From: JBLIAZ01 sp047632015
GTDB lineage: Bacteria > Bacteroidota > Bacteroidia > Flavobacteriales_C > GCA-002722245
Assembly: GCA_047632015.1 (NCBI GenBank)
Contig: JBLIBC010000025.1
Location: forward strand, 1-17,088
DNA: 17,088 bases
Reading direction: 5' to 3'
This document shows positions 1 to 7,863 of the stretch, one piece after another. The first letter of the stretch is position 1. Each line of letters begins with the position of its first letter. The notes below the pieces were generated by a model. It saw only the letters and a list, made by a program, of their open reading frames with translations, did no database searches and had not been told where the DNA came from. Position numbers and translations under genes: made by a program.

Positions 1-1
1 C

Positions 2-655
2 ATCCTTGAAAAATACGTTCCTACTGGCACTGAGTTAGACTTATGGGAAGGGGACTGTATTGTGAGTTTGGTTGGCTTCATGTTCATGAACACGAAGCTT
101 CTTGGTGTGAAAATTCCTTTTCATTCGAATTTTGAAGAAGTGAACTTAAGGTTTTATGTGAAGCGCTTTGAAAAAGGTGAATGGAAAAGAGGAGTAGTAT
201 TTATTAAGGAAATTGTACCAAAACCAGCGCTCACCTTTGTAGCAAATACTGTTTACAACGAAAATTATGAGACCATGCCAATGGCACATATGTGGAATTT
301 ACAGAATAATGAGAGAACCGTTCAATACCGATGGGAAAAAGATAACATTTGGAATTCAATAAAAATTAACGCAAGCCTTGAAAAGTTTGAAATCGAACCA
401 AACAGTGAAACGGAATTCATTACCGAACATTATTGGGGTTACGCCAAGGTTAGCAAACACAAATCAAACGAATATGAGGTAACTCATCCTAGATGGGAAG
501 CGTACAAGGTGAATGAATATGAAATTGATGTGGACTTTGGTGCTGTTTATGGAAAAGACTTTGAATTCCTTAATTTACAAGAACCAACATCGGTGATGTT
601 AGCTGAAGGATCTGAAATAACGGTTGAAAATAAAAACACAATAAGTGACAATTAA
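2..655 (+). CDS. DUF2071 / YqjF-like protein, 5'-truncated by window edge
   Basis: The reading frame is open from the first bases of the window, so the real start lies upstream. A GTG at 62 could be read as a start, but the residues before it (around 'PTGTELDLWEGDCIVSLVGF') belong to the family, so that start is rejected. The pattern 'SLVGFMF...LGVKIPFHSNFEEVNLRFYV' followed by a 'GVVFIKEIVPK' stretch is what I recognise from DUF2071 (COG3361, YqjF), a family of soluble proteins of about 220-250 residues with no established function. About 217 residues are visible and the C-terminus looks complete. The TAA stop is followed at once by the ATG of the next gene, so the two are probably translated from one mRNA. 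Family call fairly sure; function unknown. Confidence 0.8.
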   Translation: MLEKYVPTGTELDLWEGDCIVSLVGFMFMNTKLLGVKIPFHSNFEEVNLRFYVKRFEKGEWKRGVVFIKEIVPKPALTFVANTVYNENYETMPMAHMWNLQNNERTVQYRWEKDNIWNSIKINASLEKFEIEPNSETEFITEHYWGYAKVSKHKSNEYEVTHPRWEAYKVNEYEIDVDFGAVYGKDFEFLNLQEPTSVMLAEGSEITVENKNTISDN

Positions 656-1003
656 ATGAAGCATGTACTTTCGTTCACACTCATCATGTTATTATCGTTT
701 ACTGTTTTTAGTCAATCTACCGACACACTAAATATCATTATCAAAGGCAAAAAAGAAGGATATTGGATTCATAAAAACTTTTTTAAAACTCGGATTAAAA
801 GCGAAGGATTTTATAAAAAGAATGTGAAAAATGGCTTCTGGAAAGAATACTCTAAAAAAATGCCAACCGTGTTTCAAGGTAATTACATTGATGGTCTTCG
901 AGATGGCAGTTGGTATATCATTTCAACAAGAAATGATACAAAGCTAGATTTGCAAAAATATCACAAAGGCAGAATGGTCGGTGGTGCCACCTTATCTTGG
1001 TAA
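656..1003 (+). CDS. secreted MORN-like repeat protein
   Basis: A 115-residue protein. Residues 1-20 form a hydrophobic signal peptide ending in 'FSQ', the usual cleavage context in Bacteroidota. The mature part holds three or so copies of a short aromatic/glycine repeat: 'GKKEGYWIH' (31-39), 'EGFYKKNVKNGFWKEY' (50-65) and 'GNYIDGLRDGSWYII' (75-89), with a weaker 'YHKGRMVGG' at 102-110. This matches the MORN variant found in bacterial YwqK-type proteins, which form small beta-sheet scaffolds; the role is unknown. The ATG directly abuts the TAA of the DUF2071 gene, suggesting translational coupling. The stop lies 18 bp from the stop of the converging glycosidase gene. Confidence 0.75.
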   Translation: MKHVLSFTLIMLLSFTVFSQSTDTLNIIIKGKKEGYWIHKNFFKTRIKSEGFYKKNVKNGFWKEYSKKMPTVFQGNYIDGLRDGSWYIISTRNDTKLDLQKYHKGRMVGGATLSW

Positions 1004-1021
1004 AACAGAAACACTTCTAGA

Positions 1022-3658
1022 TTAACTATCCGGCAATCCACTAATTAATTTACTCACAATCCCTGTCCACCCTGTTTGATGAGAGGCACCTATTCCTCTG
1101 GAATTGTCACCATGAAAATATTCGTAAAAAAGCACTAGGTCTTGGTTGTGAGGACGATTGTAAAATTCATGTTGCTCATTTACTGGGCGGTTGCCATTTT
1201 CGTCTTTTTGAAAAATACTCATGAGCCTATTTGAAATATCGTTAGCTATTTCTTTGAAGTTTTTTTGAACCCCTGAACCCTTTGGGTATTCTAATGTAAG
1301 TTCATCGCCATAATGCTTATGATACTCCCTTAATGCTTCCAGTAATAAATAATTTGTTGGAAACCACACTGGACCTCTCCAATTGGAATTACCTCCAAAC
1401 AATGACGAATCAGACTCACCAGGGGTGTACTCTATTCCATAATCTTCTCCTTCTAGTGAAACAGAGTAACGCTCTTCATGTCTTTTTGACAAGGATCTTA
1501 TTCCTCCTGGGGATAAAAATTCATCCTCATCAATCATGTGTTCCACAAGTTTGATAACCCTGTCTTTTGGTACTAGAGAAAACAAAATATCTTCACCTTC
1601 TTTATGATCTTCAATGGCTCTAAATTTCTTTTTCCTCAACCTAAAATTCCTGAACCACTTTAGTCTTTTCATGAAATCAGGTATCCCGACAAGTGATTCC
1701 TTTTCAATGAGTGAAACAGCATAAAGTGGCATTAACCCAACCAATGAATGAATTTTAAGAGGTACAAATTTATTACCCGGAAGTTGAAGTACATCGTAAA
1801 AGAAACCGTCCTCTTCGTCCCAGGCTCCAACCCATTTACTGTCATTCCTATTGAGTGACTCTGAAATTAACACGAAATGCTCATAAAATTTGGTAGCAAC
1901 ATCTTCGTACGACTTGTCGAACTTGCATATTTCAATGGCCATTTTCATCAAATTTAATGAAAACATGGCCATCCAGCTTGTACCATCAGCCTGCTCTAAG
2001 ATACCTCCTCCCGGTAATTTATTACTTCTATCAAACACTCCAATGTTATCCAAACCTAAGAACCCTCCTTCGAACACGTTTTTTCCCTGCGAATCCTTTT
2101 GATTCACCCACCATGTAAAGTTCAAAGACAATTTTGCAAAGGCTCTTTTTAGAAAATCGACATCAGATTTTCCGTAGTGCTTTTTTTCTATTTCATAAAC
2201 TTTTAAGACTCCCCAAGCTTGCACTGGTGGATTAACATCACCAAAAGCCCATTCGTAGGCTGGTATTTGCCCATTAGGTGCCATGTACCATTCTCGCATG
2301 ATGGTAATCAATTGATTTTTAGCAAACACCGGATCGATCATTGCCAATGGGACGCAATGAAATGCTAAATCCCATGCTGCATACCAAGGATACTCCCACT
2401 TGTCAGGCATGGAAATAATGTCTTTGTTGTACAATCCTTTCCAGTCTTTATTTCTTCCTTTTCGTCGTTCTTTTGGTGGAGTGGGCTGACCAGGATCTCC
2501 ATCCAACCATGCTTCTACATCAATTTCGTAATATTGTTTGGTCCACAACATTCCCGCAAAACCTTGCCTTTGAATGTTTTTTAAATCAGGGTCCAATCCT
2601 TTTGGAACAAATTTTTCATAAAATTCGTCTGCTTCAGTAATTCGTTTTTCAAATCGAGCATCAAAAGCATCTGTAAAAGGACTATCTGTTAGTTCTAAAT
2701 CAGTTAACCTTAACTTGACCACTTTTGATTCTCCACCTTTAACAGCTCCTGAAAACAAGGGCGTAAACTTAGTCCCAGACCTCTTCTTATCAATTTCTAA
2801 AAAATCACCATTAACAACAGCGTCGTTAATTAAATCTTTTACAAATGGCGTTTCATTTTTAGTTCCAAAAATGCGCTCCATGTTGGTTTCATTCTCGGTA
2901 AACAGTTCATCTTGCGGATTCTCGTAATACAAATTAAAAGTCCCAATTCGATGGTGTGCAGCTTTCACTCCTTTAAAACCATCTAAACCTTCAATTTTGG
3001 AGATACTCCCTTTGTGTTTTGAAACTCCAAAACTCCACAAATTTCTGAACCACAATGTAGGTAACAGTGTTAATTCTGCATCATCCTCACCCCTGTTTGT
3101 AGCTGTAATTTTTATGCATATATCTTCAGGACCTTCTTTTGCGTATTCGATGAAAACATCAAAATACTTGTCATCATCAAATACTCCCGTGTCTAATATT
3201 TCATATTCTCTGTCTTGCTTGGTGCGCTCCCTGTTTTCAGTAAGCATTCTGGTGTAGGGAAACTTAGCTTGGGGATACTTGTACAAATACTTCATGTACG
3301 AGTGTGTAGGCGTATTATCCAAATAGTAATATAGCTCCTTGCAATCTTCACCATGATTACCGTCATGGCCCGTTAATCCAAATAATCTTTCTTTGATAAT
3401 GGAATCGTTCCCATTCCACATTGCAACGGAAAAACACAAATTTTGAAATCTATCCGAAATCCCTGCTATTCCATCCTCTCCCCAACGGTAAACTCTTGAC
3501 CTGGCATGATCATGTGGGAAATAATCCCAAGCATTACCATCGGGACTGTAATCCTCGCGTACTGTCCCCCACTGTCTTTCACTTAAGTAAGGACCCCATT
3601 TTCTCCAAAGTTTTTTTCCTTCGTCGGCAGTGGATAATCGTTCTTGTTCGGCAATCAT
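1022..3658 (-). CDS. GH63-type glycoside hydrolase (glucosidase-like, YMR196W type)
   Basis: An 878-residue protein without signal peptide or membrane segment, so probably cytosolic. The N-terminal half starts with a 'LWRKWGPYLSERQWGTVREDYS' type opening and a beta-rich region. The C-terminal half is an (alpha/alpha)6-barrel-like domain. Residues fitting family GH63 are 'YPWYAAWDLAFHC', where D430 would be the general acid, the conserved 'NWRGPVWF' at 759-766, and 'FYEYF...GASHQTGWTG', where E846 would be the base. The overall form resembles the yeast YMR196W group of GH63, which acts on alpha-glucosides; the substrate here cannot be told from sequence. The gene starts 19 bp after the stop of the desaturase gene, on the same strand, so the two are probably cotranscribed. 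Family call good; catalytic residue assignment is by analogy. Confidence 0.8.
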   Translation of the reverse strand: MIAEQERLSTADEGKKLWRKWGPYLSERQWGTVREDYSPDGNAWDYFPHDHARSRVYRWGEDGIAGISDRFQNLCFSVAMWNGNDSIIKERLFGLTGHDGNHGEDCKELYYYLDNTPTHSYMKYLYKYPQAKFPYTRMLTENRERTKQDREYEILDTGVFDDDKYFDVFIEYAKEGPEDICIKITATNRGEDDAELTLLPTLWFRNLWSFGVSKHKGSISKIEGLDGFKGVKAAHHRIGTFNLYYENPQDELFTENETNMERIFGTKNETPFVKDLINDAVVNGDFLEIDKKRSGTKFTPLFSGAVKGGESKVVKLRLTDLELTDSPFTDAFDARFEKRITEADEFYEKFVPKGLDPDLKNIQRQGFAGMLWTKQYYEIDVEAWLDGDPGQPTPPKERRKGRNKDWKGLYNKDIISMPDKWEYPWYAAWDLAFHCVPLAMIDPVFAKNQLITIMREWYMAPNGQIPAYEWAFGDVNPPVQAWGVLKVYEIEKKHYGKSDVDFLKRAFAKLSLNFTWWVNQKDSQGKNVFEGGFLGLDNIGVFDRSNKLPGGGILEQADGTSWMAMFSLNLMKMAIEICKFDKSYEDVATKFYEHFVLISESLNRNDSKWVGAWDEEDGFFYDVLQLPGNKFVPLKIHSLVGLMPLYAVSLIEKESLVGIPDFMKRLKWFRNFRLRKKKFRAIEDHKEGEDILFSLVPKDRVIKLVEHMIDEDEFLSPGGIRSLSKRHEERYSVSLEGEDYGIEYTPGESDSSLFGGNSNWRGPVWFPTNYLLLEALREYHKHYGDELTLEYPKGSGVQKNFKEIANDISNRLMSIFQKDENGNRPVNEQHEFYNRPHNQDLVLFYEYFHGDNSRGIGASHQTGWTGIVSKLISGLPDS

Positions 3659-3677
3659 AGTTATATTTTATCGTCGC

Positions 3678-4652
3678 TTATAATTCGTCTAAACCAATCA
3701 TTTTATTTTTTTCAGCATCCCAAAGTTTCAACCGCAGACACTTGTACATGTCTTTTGGTGATAAAGTGGTAGTCCCAGGATTCTGAAATTCCTCCATTTC
3801 CTTGTACACTTTTGGCAAGTTATAAAATGGAATTCGAGCATTGACGTGATGTATGTGATGATAACCTATGTTTCCTGTAAACCAGTGTAGCACTGGAGAC
3901 AAATCCATGAAGCTTGAAGAATTCAAAGCCGAATGAACGTAAGTCCATGATTCTTTGTTTTTGTATTTGGCATCAGGATAATTATGTTGCGCATAAAATA
4001 AGTACGAACCTAAGCCTCCATAAATTACAAATGGCAACAAAACCCCTAACAAATAAGCTTGTGGACCTAAATAAATGAATACAAAGACCGAAATTCCAAA
4101 ATGAAAAACCAAAGCGAAAAATGAGTCCCAATGTTTACCGGAACTATTAACTAATGACTTTAAACTCATTCCCCACAAAAACGCAAAAACATAACCAAAT
4201 CCAATGGTCAAAGGATGTCTGATGAAAAGGTAATGTCTTTTTTCTTTTAACGAGCTTGTTAAAAACTGTTTTTTTGTTAACAATGGAAAAGAGCCTATGC
4301 TTGCGCTATGTAACTTACAATTGTGATTATGATGGTAGTCATGCGAACGTTTCCAAATGCTTGTTGGCGCTAAAATAAACATCCCAAACACAGTGAAAAT
4401 TACTTTAGCTAACAACGATTCTTGCAAAATGGTTTTGTGTAAATAATCGTGATAAATGATAAAAACTCGTGCTACAATTAAACCTGTAAAAATTGCGCTG
4501 AGTAACTGAAGCGTCCAATGAAAGTTGATAAGTGCACCGAGGTAGCCTAGTCCTAAAAGGAAAACAGAGGAAAACAACAGCCACCAACTTTTTAACCTGT
4601 TCTCCTTTACGTACTTTTTAGTAGCTAAAATAAGCTCTTTACCTTGCAACAT
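3678..4652 (-). CDS. membrane fatty acid desaturase
   Basis: A 324-residue integral membrane protein with hydrophobic stretches around 24-42, 48-67, 81-97, 148-165 and 178-215. The three histidine boxes of the membrane desaturase family (PF00487) are all present: HDYLH at 68-72, HDYHH at 104-108 and HHIHH at 265-269. There is also 'QHNYP' at 222-226, as in acyl-lipid desaturases. These boxes bind the di-iron centre that inserts a double bond into fatty acyl chains at the cytoplasmic face of the inner membrane. Regiospecificity cannot be read. No cytochrome b5 or ferredoxin domain is fused, so electrons must come from another protein. It lies 98 bp downstream of the acyltransferase gene and 19 bp upstream of the glycosidase gene, all on the minus strand, in what may be an envelope-lipid gene cluster. 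Confidence 0.9.
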   Translation of the reverse strand: MLQGKELILATKKYVKENRLKSWWLLFSSVFLLGLGYLGALINFHWTLQLLSAIFTGLIVARVFIIYHDYLHKTILQESLLAKVIFTVFGMFILAPTSIWKRSHDYHHNHNCKLHSASIGSFPLLTKKQFLTSSLKEKRHYLFIRHPLTIGFGYVFAFLWGMSLKSLVNSSGKHWDSFFALVFHFGISVFVFIYLGPQAYLLGVLLPFVIYGGLGSYLFYAQHNYPDAKYKNKESWTYVHSALNSSSFMDLSPVLHWFTGNIGYHHIHHVNARIPFYNLPKVYKEMEEFQNPGTTTLSPKDMYKCLRLKLWDAEKNKMIGLDEL

Positions 4653-4750
4653 GCCGCGAAGATAGTCTTTTTACAGCATAGGAGTCACTAATAACCAACA
4701 GGCGCAGTAAAAGTTTTCCACACTTTTATTTTTTTGATATAAAACTGGAT

Positions 4751-5617
4751 TTAGCTTCGTTGATGCTTCCACCTTCGATGTGACCAAAGCCAGTTTTCGG
4801 GACATTCAACAATGTCCTTCTCAAGTCGTTTGGTGTGCAATTCTGATATTTCATTCTCCGTAAAATCGGACGGATTTTCCAACAATAATTCAGCGGTCAT
4901 TGTATACAGCCCCCTCCGTTCTCGCTTAACCGAAACATAAATAATGGGGTAATTTAATTTTTTAGACAACTTTGCAGTCCCTGTAAATACAGGTGTATCT
5001 TGATTTAAAAAAGTAGTCCAATATGCTCCTCTTGGGGAAGGAGTTTGATCGGCTATGAATGCTGTAGCATTTAACTCACCCCTGTCCTTTAGCATTCCTC
5101 TAATTGTGTCTTTCATGGCGTACAACCTGTTACCTAAACGCGTCCTCATGAAATACACCAATTTATCAAAATATTTATTTTTAAGCGGATGATAAATTAC
5201 ATACAATTGATGAATTGGCTCCAAAGCAAACCTTGCCCCTCCTAGCTCCCAATTCCCTTGATGTCCCATCACTATTATGACACTTCGCTCCTCCTTTTTA
5301 AATTTATCAAACACATCACTTCCTAAAAAAGACACGTGCTTTTTTAACGACTTTGGTGAAATGGTTAATGTTTTTAAGCTCTCCAAAATCAAATCGCAAA
5401 AATATTTATAAAACTTTTTTTCTGTGAGCTTTAATTGCTCCTGCGAATAATTAGGGAAAGCATTTTTCAAGTTAGTTGAAACCACTTTTTTTCTGTACCC
5501 AATGATTTTGTACAATAAGACGTACAAAAAATTAGAGAAGAGGTACAATAATTTGAACGGTAAAAAGGAAATCAAATAAATTAAGGGAAGAGTAAAATAG
5601 TAAATTAAAGCAGCCAT
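4751..5617 (-). CDS. lysophospholipid / lipid A acyltransferase (LpxL/HtrB family)
   Basis: A 288-residue protein. The N-terminal hydrophobic stretch (about 3-40) would anchor it in the inner membrane. The catalytic H-x4-E motif is seen in 'GHQGNWE' (H119, E124). Also present are 'FIADQTPS' around 187-194 and the C-terminal 'PENWLWSHRRWKH' at 273-285, typical of the LpxL/LpxM/HtrB superfamily. Such enzymes transfer a secondary acyl chain to lipid A or related lipids using acyl-ACP. In Bacteroidota the same family also includes acyltransferases for other lipids, so the exact acceptor is open. It is the first of three minus-strand genes. A perfect TAnnTTTG promoter box lies 33 bp upstream of the ATG, which supports this start. 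Confidence 0.85.
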   Translation of the reverse strand: MAALIYYFTLPLIYLISFLPFKLLYLFSNFLYVLLYKIIGYRKKVVSTNLKNAFPNYSQEQLKLTEKKFYKYFCDLILESLKTLTISPKSLKKHVSFLGSDVFDKFKKEERSVIIVMGHQGNWELGGARFALEPIHQLYVIYHPLKNKYFDKLVYFMRTRLGNRLYAMKDTIRGMLKDRGELNATAFIADQTPSPRGAYWTTFLNQDTPVFTGTAKLSKKLNYPIIYVSVKRERRGLYTMTAELLLENPSDFTENEISELHTKRLEKDIVECPENWLWSHRRWKHQRS

Positions 5618-5650
5618 TCGAAAATCAGTGTGTTATTCCCTGTTGATTCT

Positions 5651-5658
5651 CAAAGCTA
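5651..5658 (-). promoter_or_regulatory. Bacteroidota -7 promoter box for the acyltransferase gene
   Basis: Read on the minus strand this is TAGCTTTG, an exact match to the Bacteroidota -7 consensus TAnnTTTG. It ends 33 bp before the ATG at 5617, which would give a leader of about 25-30 nt. The -33 TTG is not clearly present (the nearest candidate is TTA, 21 bp upstream). The call therefore rests on the -7 box and its position. Confidence 0.45.
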
Positions 5659-5927
5659 ATAAGTACAGCACTGCCATCCTAATTGCTACTTCATTTTCTG
5701 CTTGATTGATAATGATGGACCGGTTAATGCCGCTAGATTACTTGTAATTATCACACCTCTATTGATTGGTCCGGCACGCATTACAAGAATCCTTTTAATC
5801 AAGTATCTTTTTGTACAATCTATTTTGCATGACATACCCTAATTGATGGGGAAACTCTGTTTCCTGTCGCTCTAGCTGAATCCTTACCATATTTACCACA
5901 CCACACCATTCAAGGACCTTTTTTAGG

Positions 5928-5987
5928 TTGTACTGATAATGGCAGTCACGCGGCGGTTTCCAAATTCTTGCAGAGAGCTAAAATAAA
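5928..5987 (-). pseudogene. degenerate desaturase fragment around the second histidine box
   Basis: A hand alignment to the desaturase gene at 4321-4379 gives about 45 identities in 60 columns with one single-base gap. Many of the differences are transitions at codon third positions. On the minus strand the fragment reads 'FILALCK', then, after a one-base shift, 'IWKPPRDCHYQYN'. The intact gene reads 'FILAPTS' and 'IWKRSHDYHHNHN' over the same bases. Histidines of the box have been replaced (HDYHH to RDCHY). I found no further similarity on either side. The likely explanation is a remnant of a second, decayed desaturase gene or of a partial duplication; a chance match in AT-rich DNA is less likely but not excluded. 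Confidence 0.45.
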
Positions 5988-6016
5988 AACAAAAAAAAAG
6001 CAAAATAAGGTGGCAC

Positions 6017-6024
6017 TGTATTTG
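6017..6024 (+). promoter_or_regulatory. possible weak -7 promoter box for the barrel gene
   Basis: TGTATTTG matches five of the six fixed positions of TAnnTTTG and ends 34 bp before the ATG at 6059. No TTG is seen at the expected -33 distance, where the sequence is mostly A. Weak candidate only. Confidence 0.25.
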
Positions 6025-6058
6025 TAATAAGCGATACCTAACATTAAACTTAAAAAAA

Positions 6059-6649
6059 ATGAATTCAATCAAATCAAAACTGTCAGTACTTGCGCTGACT
6101 ATTGCATTATCGTTAAACGTAAACGCACAATCCATAAATAAAGGAGACATCACATTCGATGTTTTTTATGGATCACCATCAATTGGGACATTAATCTTCA
6201 AAAGCCTAGCTACAGCTAGCGGGGAGGTTGATTTCAACACATTTGGACCTATCGGAATTAAATTCGAATACATGATCTCGGATAAAGTCGGGCTTGGAGT
6301 TGAAGGTAGTTATTCGACCCTTTCAATGAAGGCTGTAGAAAACGGTTATACTTCAGAATTCACTTTAAACAGAATCAGAATCATGCCTAGATTCAGCTAT
6401 CACATGGGTTCGTCTGACAATTTTGACTCGTATTTTTCTTTAGGAATGGGTTACCGAAACTCTACCTATGAATTCAGTTCAACTGATGTAACAGCCACTG
6501 TAGACGAATCAATAACAGGTGGAATTCCAATGGCAATGAGAATTGCTTGGGGAGCACGGTACTACTTTACACCAAATATCGGGCTATCAACCGAGCTTGG
6601 TTTAGGAGGTGGACACCTTATCAGTGGAGGTTTAGTCATAAAAATATAA
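6059..6649 (+). CDS. small outer membrane beta-barrel protein
   Basis: A 196-residue protein. Residues 1-23 are a signal peptide ending 'NVNA', with mature N-terminus 'QSINKGDITF'. The rest alternates polar and hydrophobic residues in strands separated by turns, with many aromatic girdle residues, for example 'IGIKFEYMISDKVGLGVEGSYS', cut here to its key features 'FEYMIS' and 'LGVEGSYS'. Further strands are 'RIMPRFSYHMG' and 'IAWGARYYFTPNIGLSTELG'. This is the pattern of an eight-stranded OmpW/OmpA-like porin-family barrel. It ends 'GLVIKI', with a terminal hydrophobic strand as needed for BAM insertion. The role is unknown. It is transcribed alone and is followed by a strong hairpin terminator lying inside the converging helicase gene. 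Confidence 0.75.
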   Translation: MNSIKSKLSVLALTIALSLNVNAQSINKGDITFDVFYGSPSIGTLIFKSLATASGEVDFNTFGPIGIKFEYMISDKVGLGVEGSYSTLSMKAVENGYTSEFTLNRIRIMPRFSYHMGSSDNFDSYFSLGMGYRNSTYEFSSTDVTATVDESITGGIPMAMRIAWGARYYFTPNIGLSTELGLGGGHLISGGLVIKI

Positions 6650-6656
6650 GACAAAT

Positions 6657-7796
6657 TTACATTGTCAAATCTATCAAATGGGCATCAGTCGCTTCGACTT
6701 GTTTGCCCATTTTTTTTTGAATGACTTTAAAGTGATGTTCCTCTGCTTCATTAATAAATGTAATTGCCTCTCCTGGTGATTCCGCCCTACCAGTTCGCCC
6801 TATTCTGTGAACAAAATCTTTTGGTGAACGTGGAAGTTCGTAATTAATAACGTACGGTAAAAAGGCAATGTCAATTCCCCTTGAAAGCAAATCAGTGGCC
6901 ACTAACACACGAAGCTTTTTGTTTTTAAATTTTACTAGGGCGTCCGTTCTAGCTCCTTGGCTTTTTTTACTGTGAATGGCCATAGCATCAATCCCATGCT
7001 TGAATAACTTTTTAACGACCATATCAGCTTTGAATACTGAAGAAGTGAATACCAACACTTGGTGCATCTCGTTTTTCTTTATTAGGTACCTCAACAATGG
7101 TCCTTTCTTTTCATCCTCAACCCAATAAGCACTTTGATTAATTAAATCCAAATTTTCATCGCGAGGTTTTATCTTTATGATGATGGGCTTATTTAACACC
7201 AGTTGATGAATACTTTTTACATCGTCACTTAACGTAGCTGAGAACAACATATTTTGACGTTGTTCAGGCAGCAAGGAAATGATTTCATTCATTTCATCTT
7301 TGAACCCTAAGTTCAACATTTTGTCAGCTTCATCAATCACCAACACTTTTACTTTACTTAAGCCTAAAGCTTTTGATCGGTGTAAATCCAATAATCTCCC
7401 TGGTGTAGCAACCAATATATTTACGCCGTAAAGTCCTTTCATTTGAGGGTTTATTGAAACACCTCCAAACACGGACTTAATTACAAAAGGATTTTCTGAA
7501 AGAGCATTGAACTTTTTAAACACTTCTTCCACTTGAACAGCTAATTCCCTCGTTGGAACCAACACTAAAGCATCTAGCTCTCTGCTTTTTTCTTTTGCTG
7601 GAACATCTAAATTCATTAAAATAGGCAGAGCAAAAGCTAACGTTTTACCTGATCCTGTTTGCGCAATACCCAGCACATCATGCCCTTTAATAATTGCAGG
7701 CATGGCCTGTTGCTGAATTGGAAAAGGTTTTTCATAACCCTCCGATTTCAATGCTTTTAATAAAACTTCTGGTAATCCTATTTTTGAAAATGGCAT
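6657..7796 (-). CDS. DEAD-box ATP-dependent RNA helicase, RhlE-like
   Basis: A 379-residue helicase with the full set of DEAD-box motifs: Q motif 'FPIQQQAMP' (25-33), motif I AQTGSGKT (45-52), PTRELA (81-86), TPGR (131-134), DEAD (155-158), SAT (186-188), 'ATDLLSRGID' (300-309) and 'HRIGRTGRAE' (330-339). It is an intact two-domain core that unwinds RNA duplexes using ATP. It ends soon after the core, without the long basic C-terminal tail of many RhlE/DeaD proteins, as is common in short Bacteroidota RhlE paralogues. The stop is 7 bp from the stop of the converging barrel gene, and its last codons double as that gene's terminator hairpin. The exact subfamily (RhlE versus other DEAD-box groups) is an inference from general likeness. 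Confidence 0.92.
   Translation of the reverse strand: MPFSKIGLPEVLLKALKSEGYEKPFPIQQQAMPAIIKGHDVLGIAQTGSGKTLAFALPILMNLDVPAKEKSRELDALVLVPTRELAVQVEEVFKKFNALSENPFVIKSVFGGVSINPQMKGLYGVNILVATPGRLLDLHRSKALGLSKVKVLVIDEADKMLNLGFKDEMNEIISLLPEQRQNMLFSATLSDDVKSIHQLVLNKPIIIKIKPRDENLDLINQSAYWVEDEKKGPLLRYLIKKNEMHQVLVFTSSVFKADMVVKKLFKHGIDAMAIHSKKSQGARTDALVKFKNKKLRVLVATDLLSRGIDIAFLPYVINYELPRSPKDFVHRIGRTGRAESPGEAITFINEAEEHHFKVIQKKMGKQVEATDAHLIDLTM
6676..6718 (+). terminator. intrinsic terminator of the barrel gene, inside helicase 3' end
   Basis: A nine-base outer stem, AAATGGGCA (6676-6684) with TGCCCATTT (6704-6712), encloses an inner five-base hairpin, AGTCG (6687-6691) with CGACT (6695-6699) and loop CTT. 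The 3' arm runs into an unbroken T tract (6710-6718). It starts 27 bp after the barrel gene's stop. The whole element is made of antisense codons of the last residues of the helicase gene. There is no T tract on the minus-strand side, so it acts in the plus direction only. Confidence 0.75.
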
Positions 7797-7863
7797 AAAT
7801 GCAAAACTAAGCCATTTAAATTATTGTTTGATGAGTTTACAAAGAAACGTATTTGATAAATTG

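Larger units (their letters stand above)
5618..6058. other. 441-bp gene-free divergent intergenic region
   Basis: The longest stretch without an intact gene. It separates the divergent acyltransferase (-) and outer membrane protein (+) genes. I see no frame with recognisable protein features across it. What it holds is a likely promoter for the acyltransferase (5651-5658), a possible weak promoter for the barrel gene (6017-6024), and a short minus-strand segment (5928-5987) resembling the second histidine box of the desaturase. The size and lack of coding suggest it is the site of a decayed gene. Confidence 0.6.

Noticed and set aside
62..64. GTG at 62 as the start of the DUF2071 gene.
   Set aside because: The frame is open to the window edge, and the residues before the GTG fit the family's conserved segment, so the gene starts upstream.
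4405..4587. Minus-strand 60-residue frame within the desaturase gene.
   Set aside because: It is an overlapping frame of a clearly conserved gene, with no family features of its own. The same holds for the plus-strand frames within the glycosidase, fmt, sigma and kinase genes.
5741..5787. Inverted repeat CTTGTAAT / ATTACAAG, with GGACC / GGTCC nearby, considered as an operator or IS end.
   Set aside because: The arms are short, the spacing is 31 bp, the second pair is not nested with the first, and such repeats are expected by chance in AT-rich DNA.
5881..6030. Plus-strand peptide containing 'TDNGSHAAVSKFLQRAKIK', resembling the D-N-G motif of DDE/rve transposases.
   Set aside because: There is no first aspartate or final glutamate in a sensible context, an in-frame stop lies shortly upstream and no terminal repeats are seen. 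The same bases align better, antisense, to the desaturase histidine-box region.
7802..7809. Perfect TAnnTTTG box (TAGTTTTG on the minus strand) just before the helicase ATG.
   Set aside because: It ends five bases before the ATG, so transcription would begin at or inside the start codon, and no TTG lies at the -33 distance. A leaderless mRNA is possible but unsupported.
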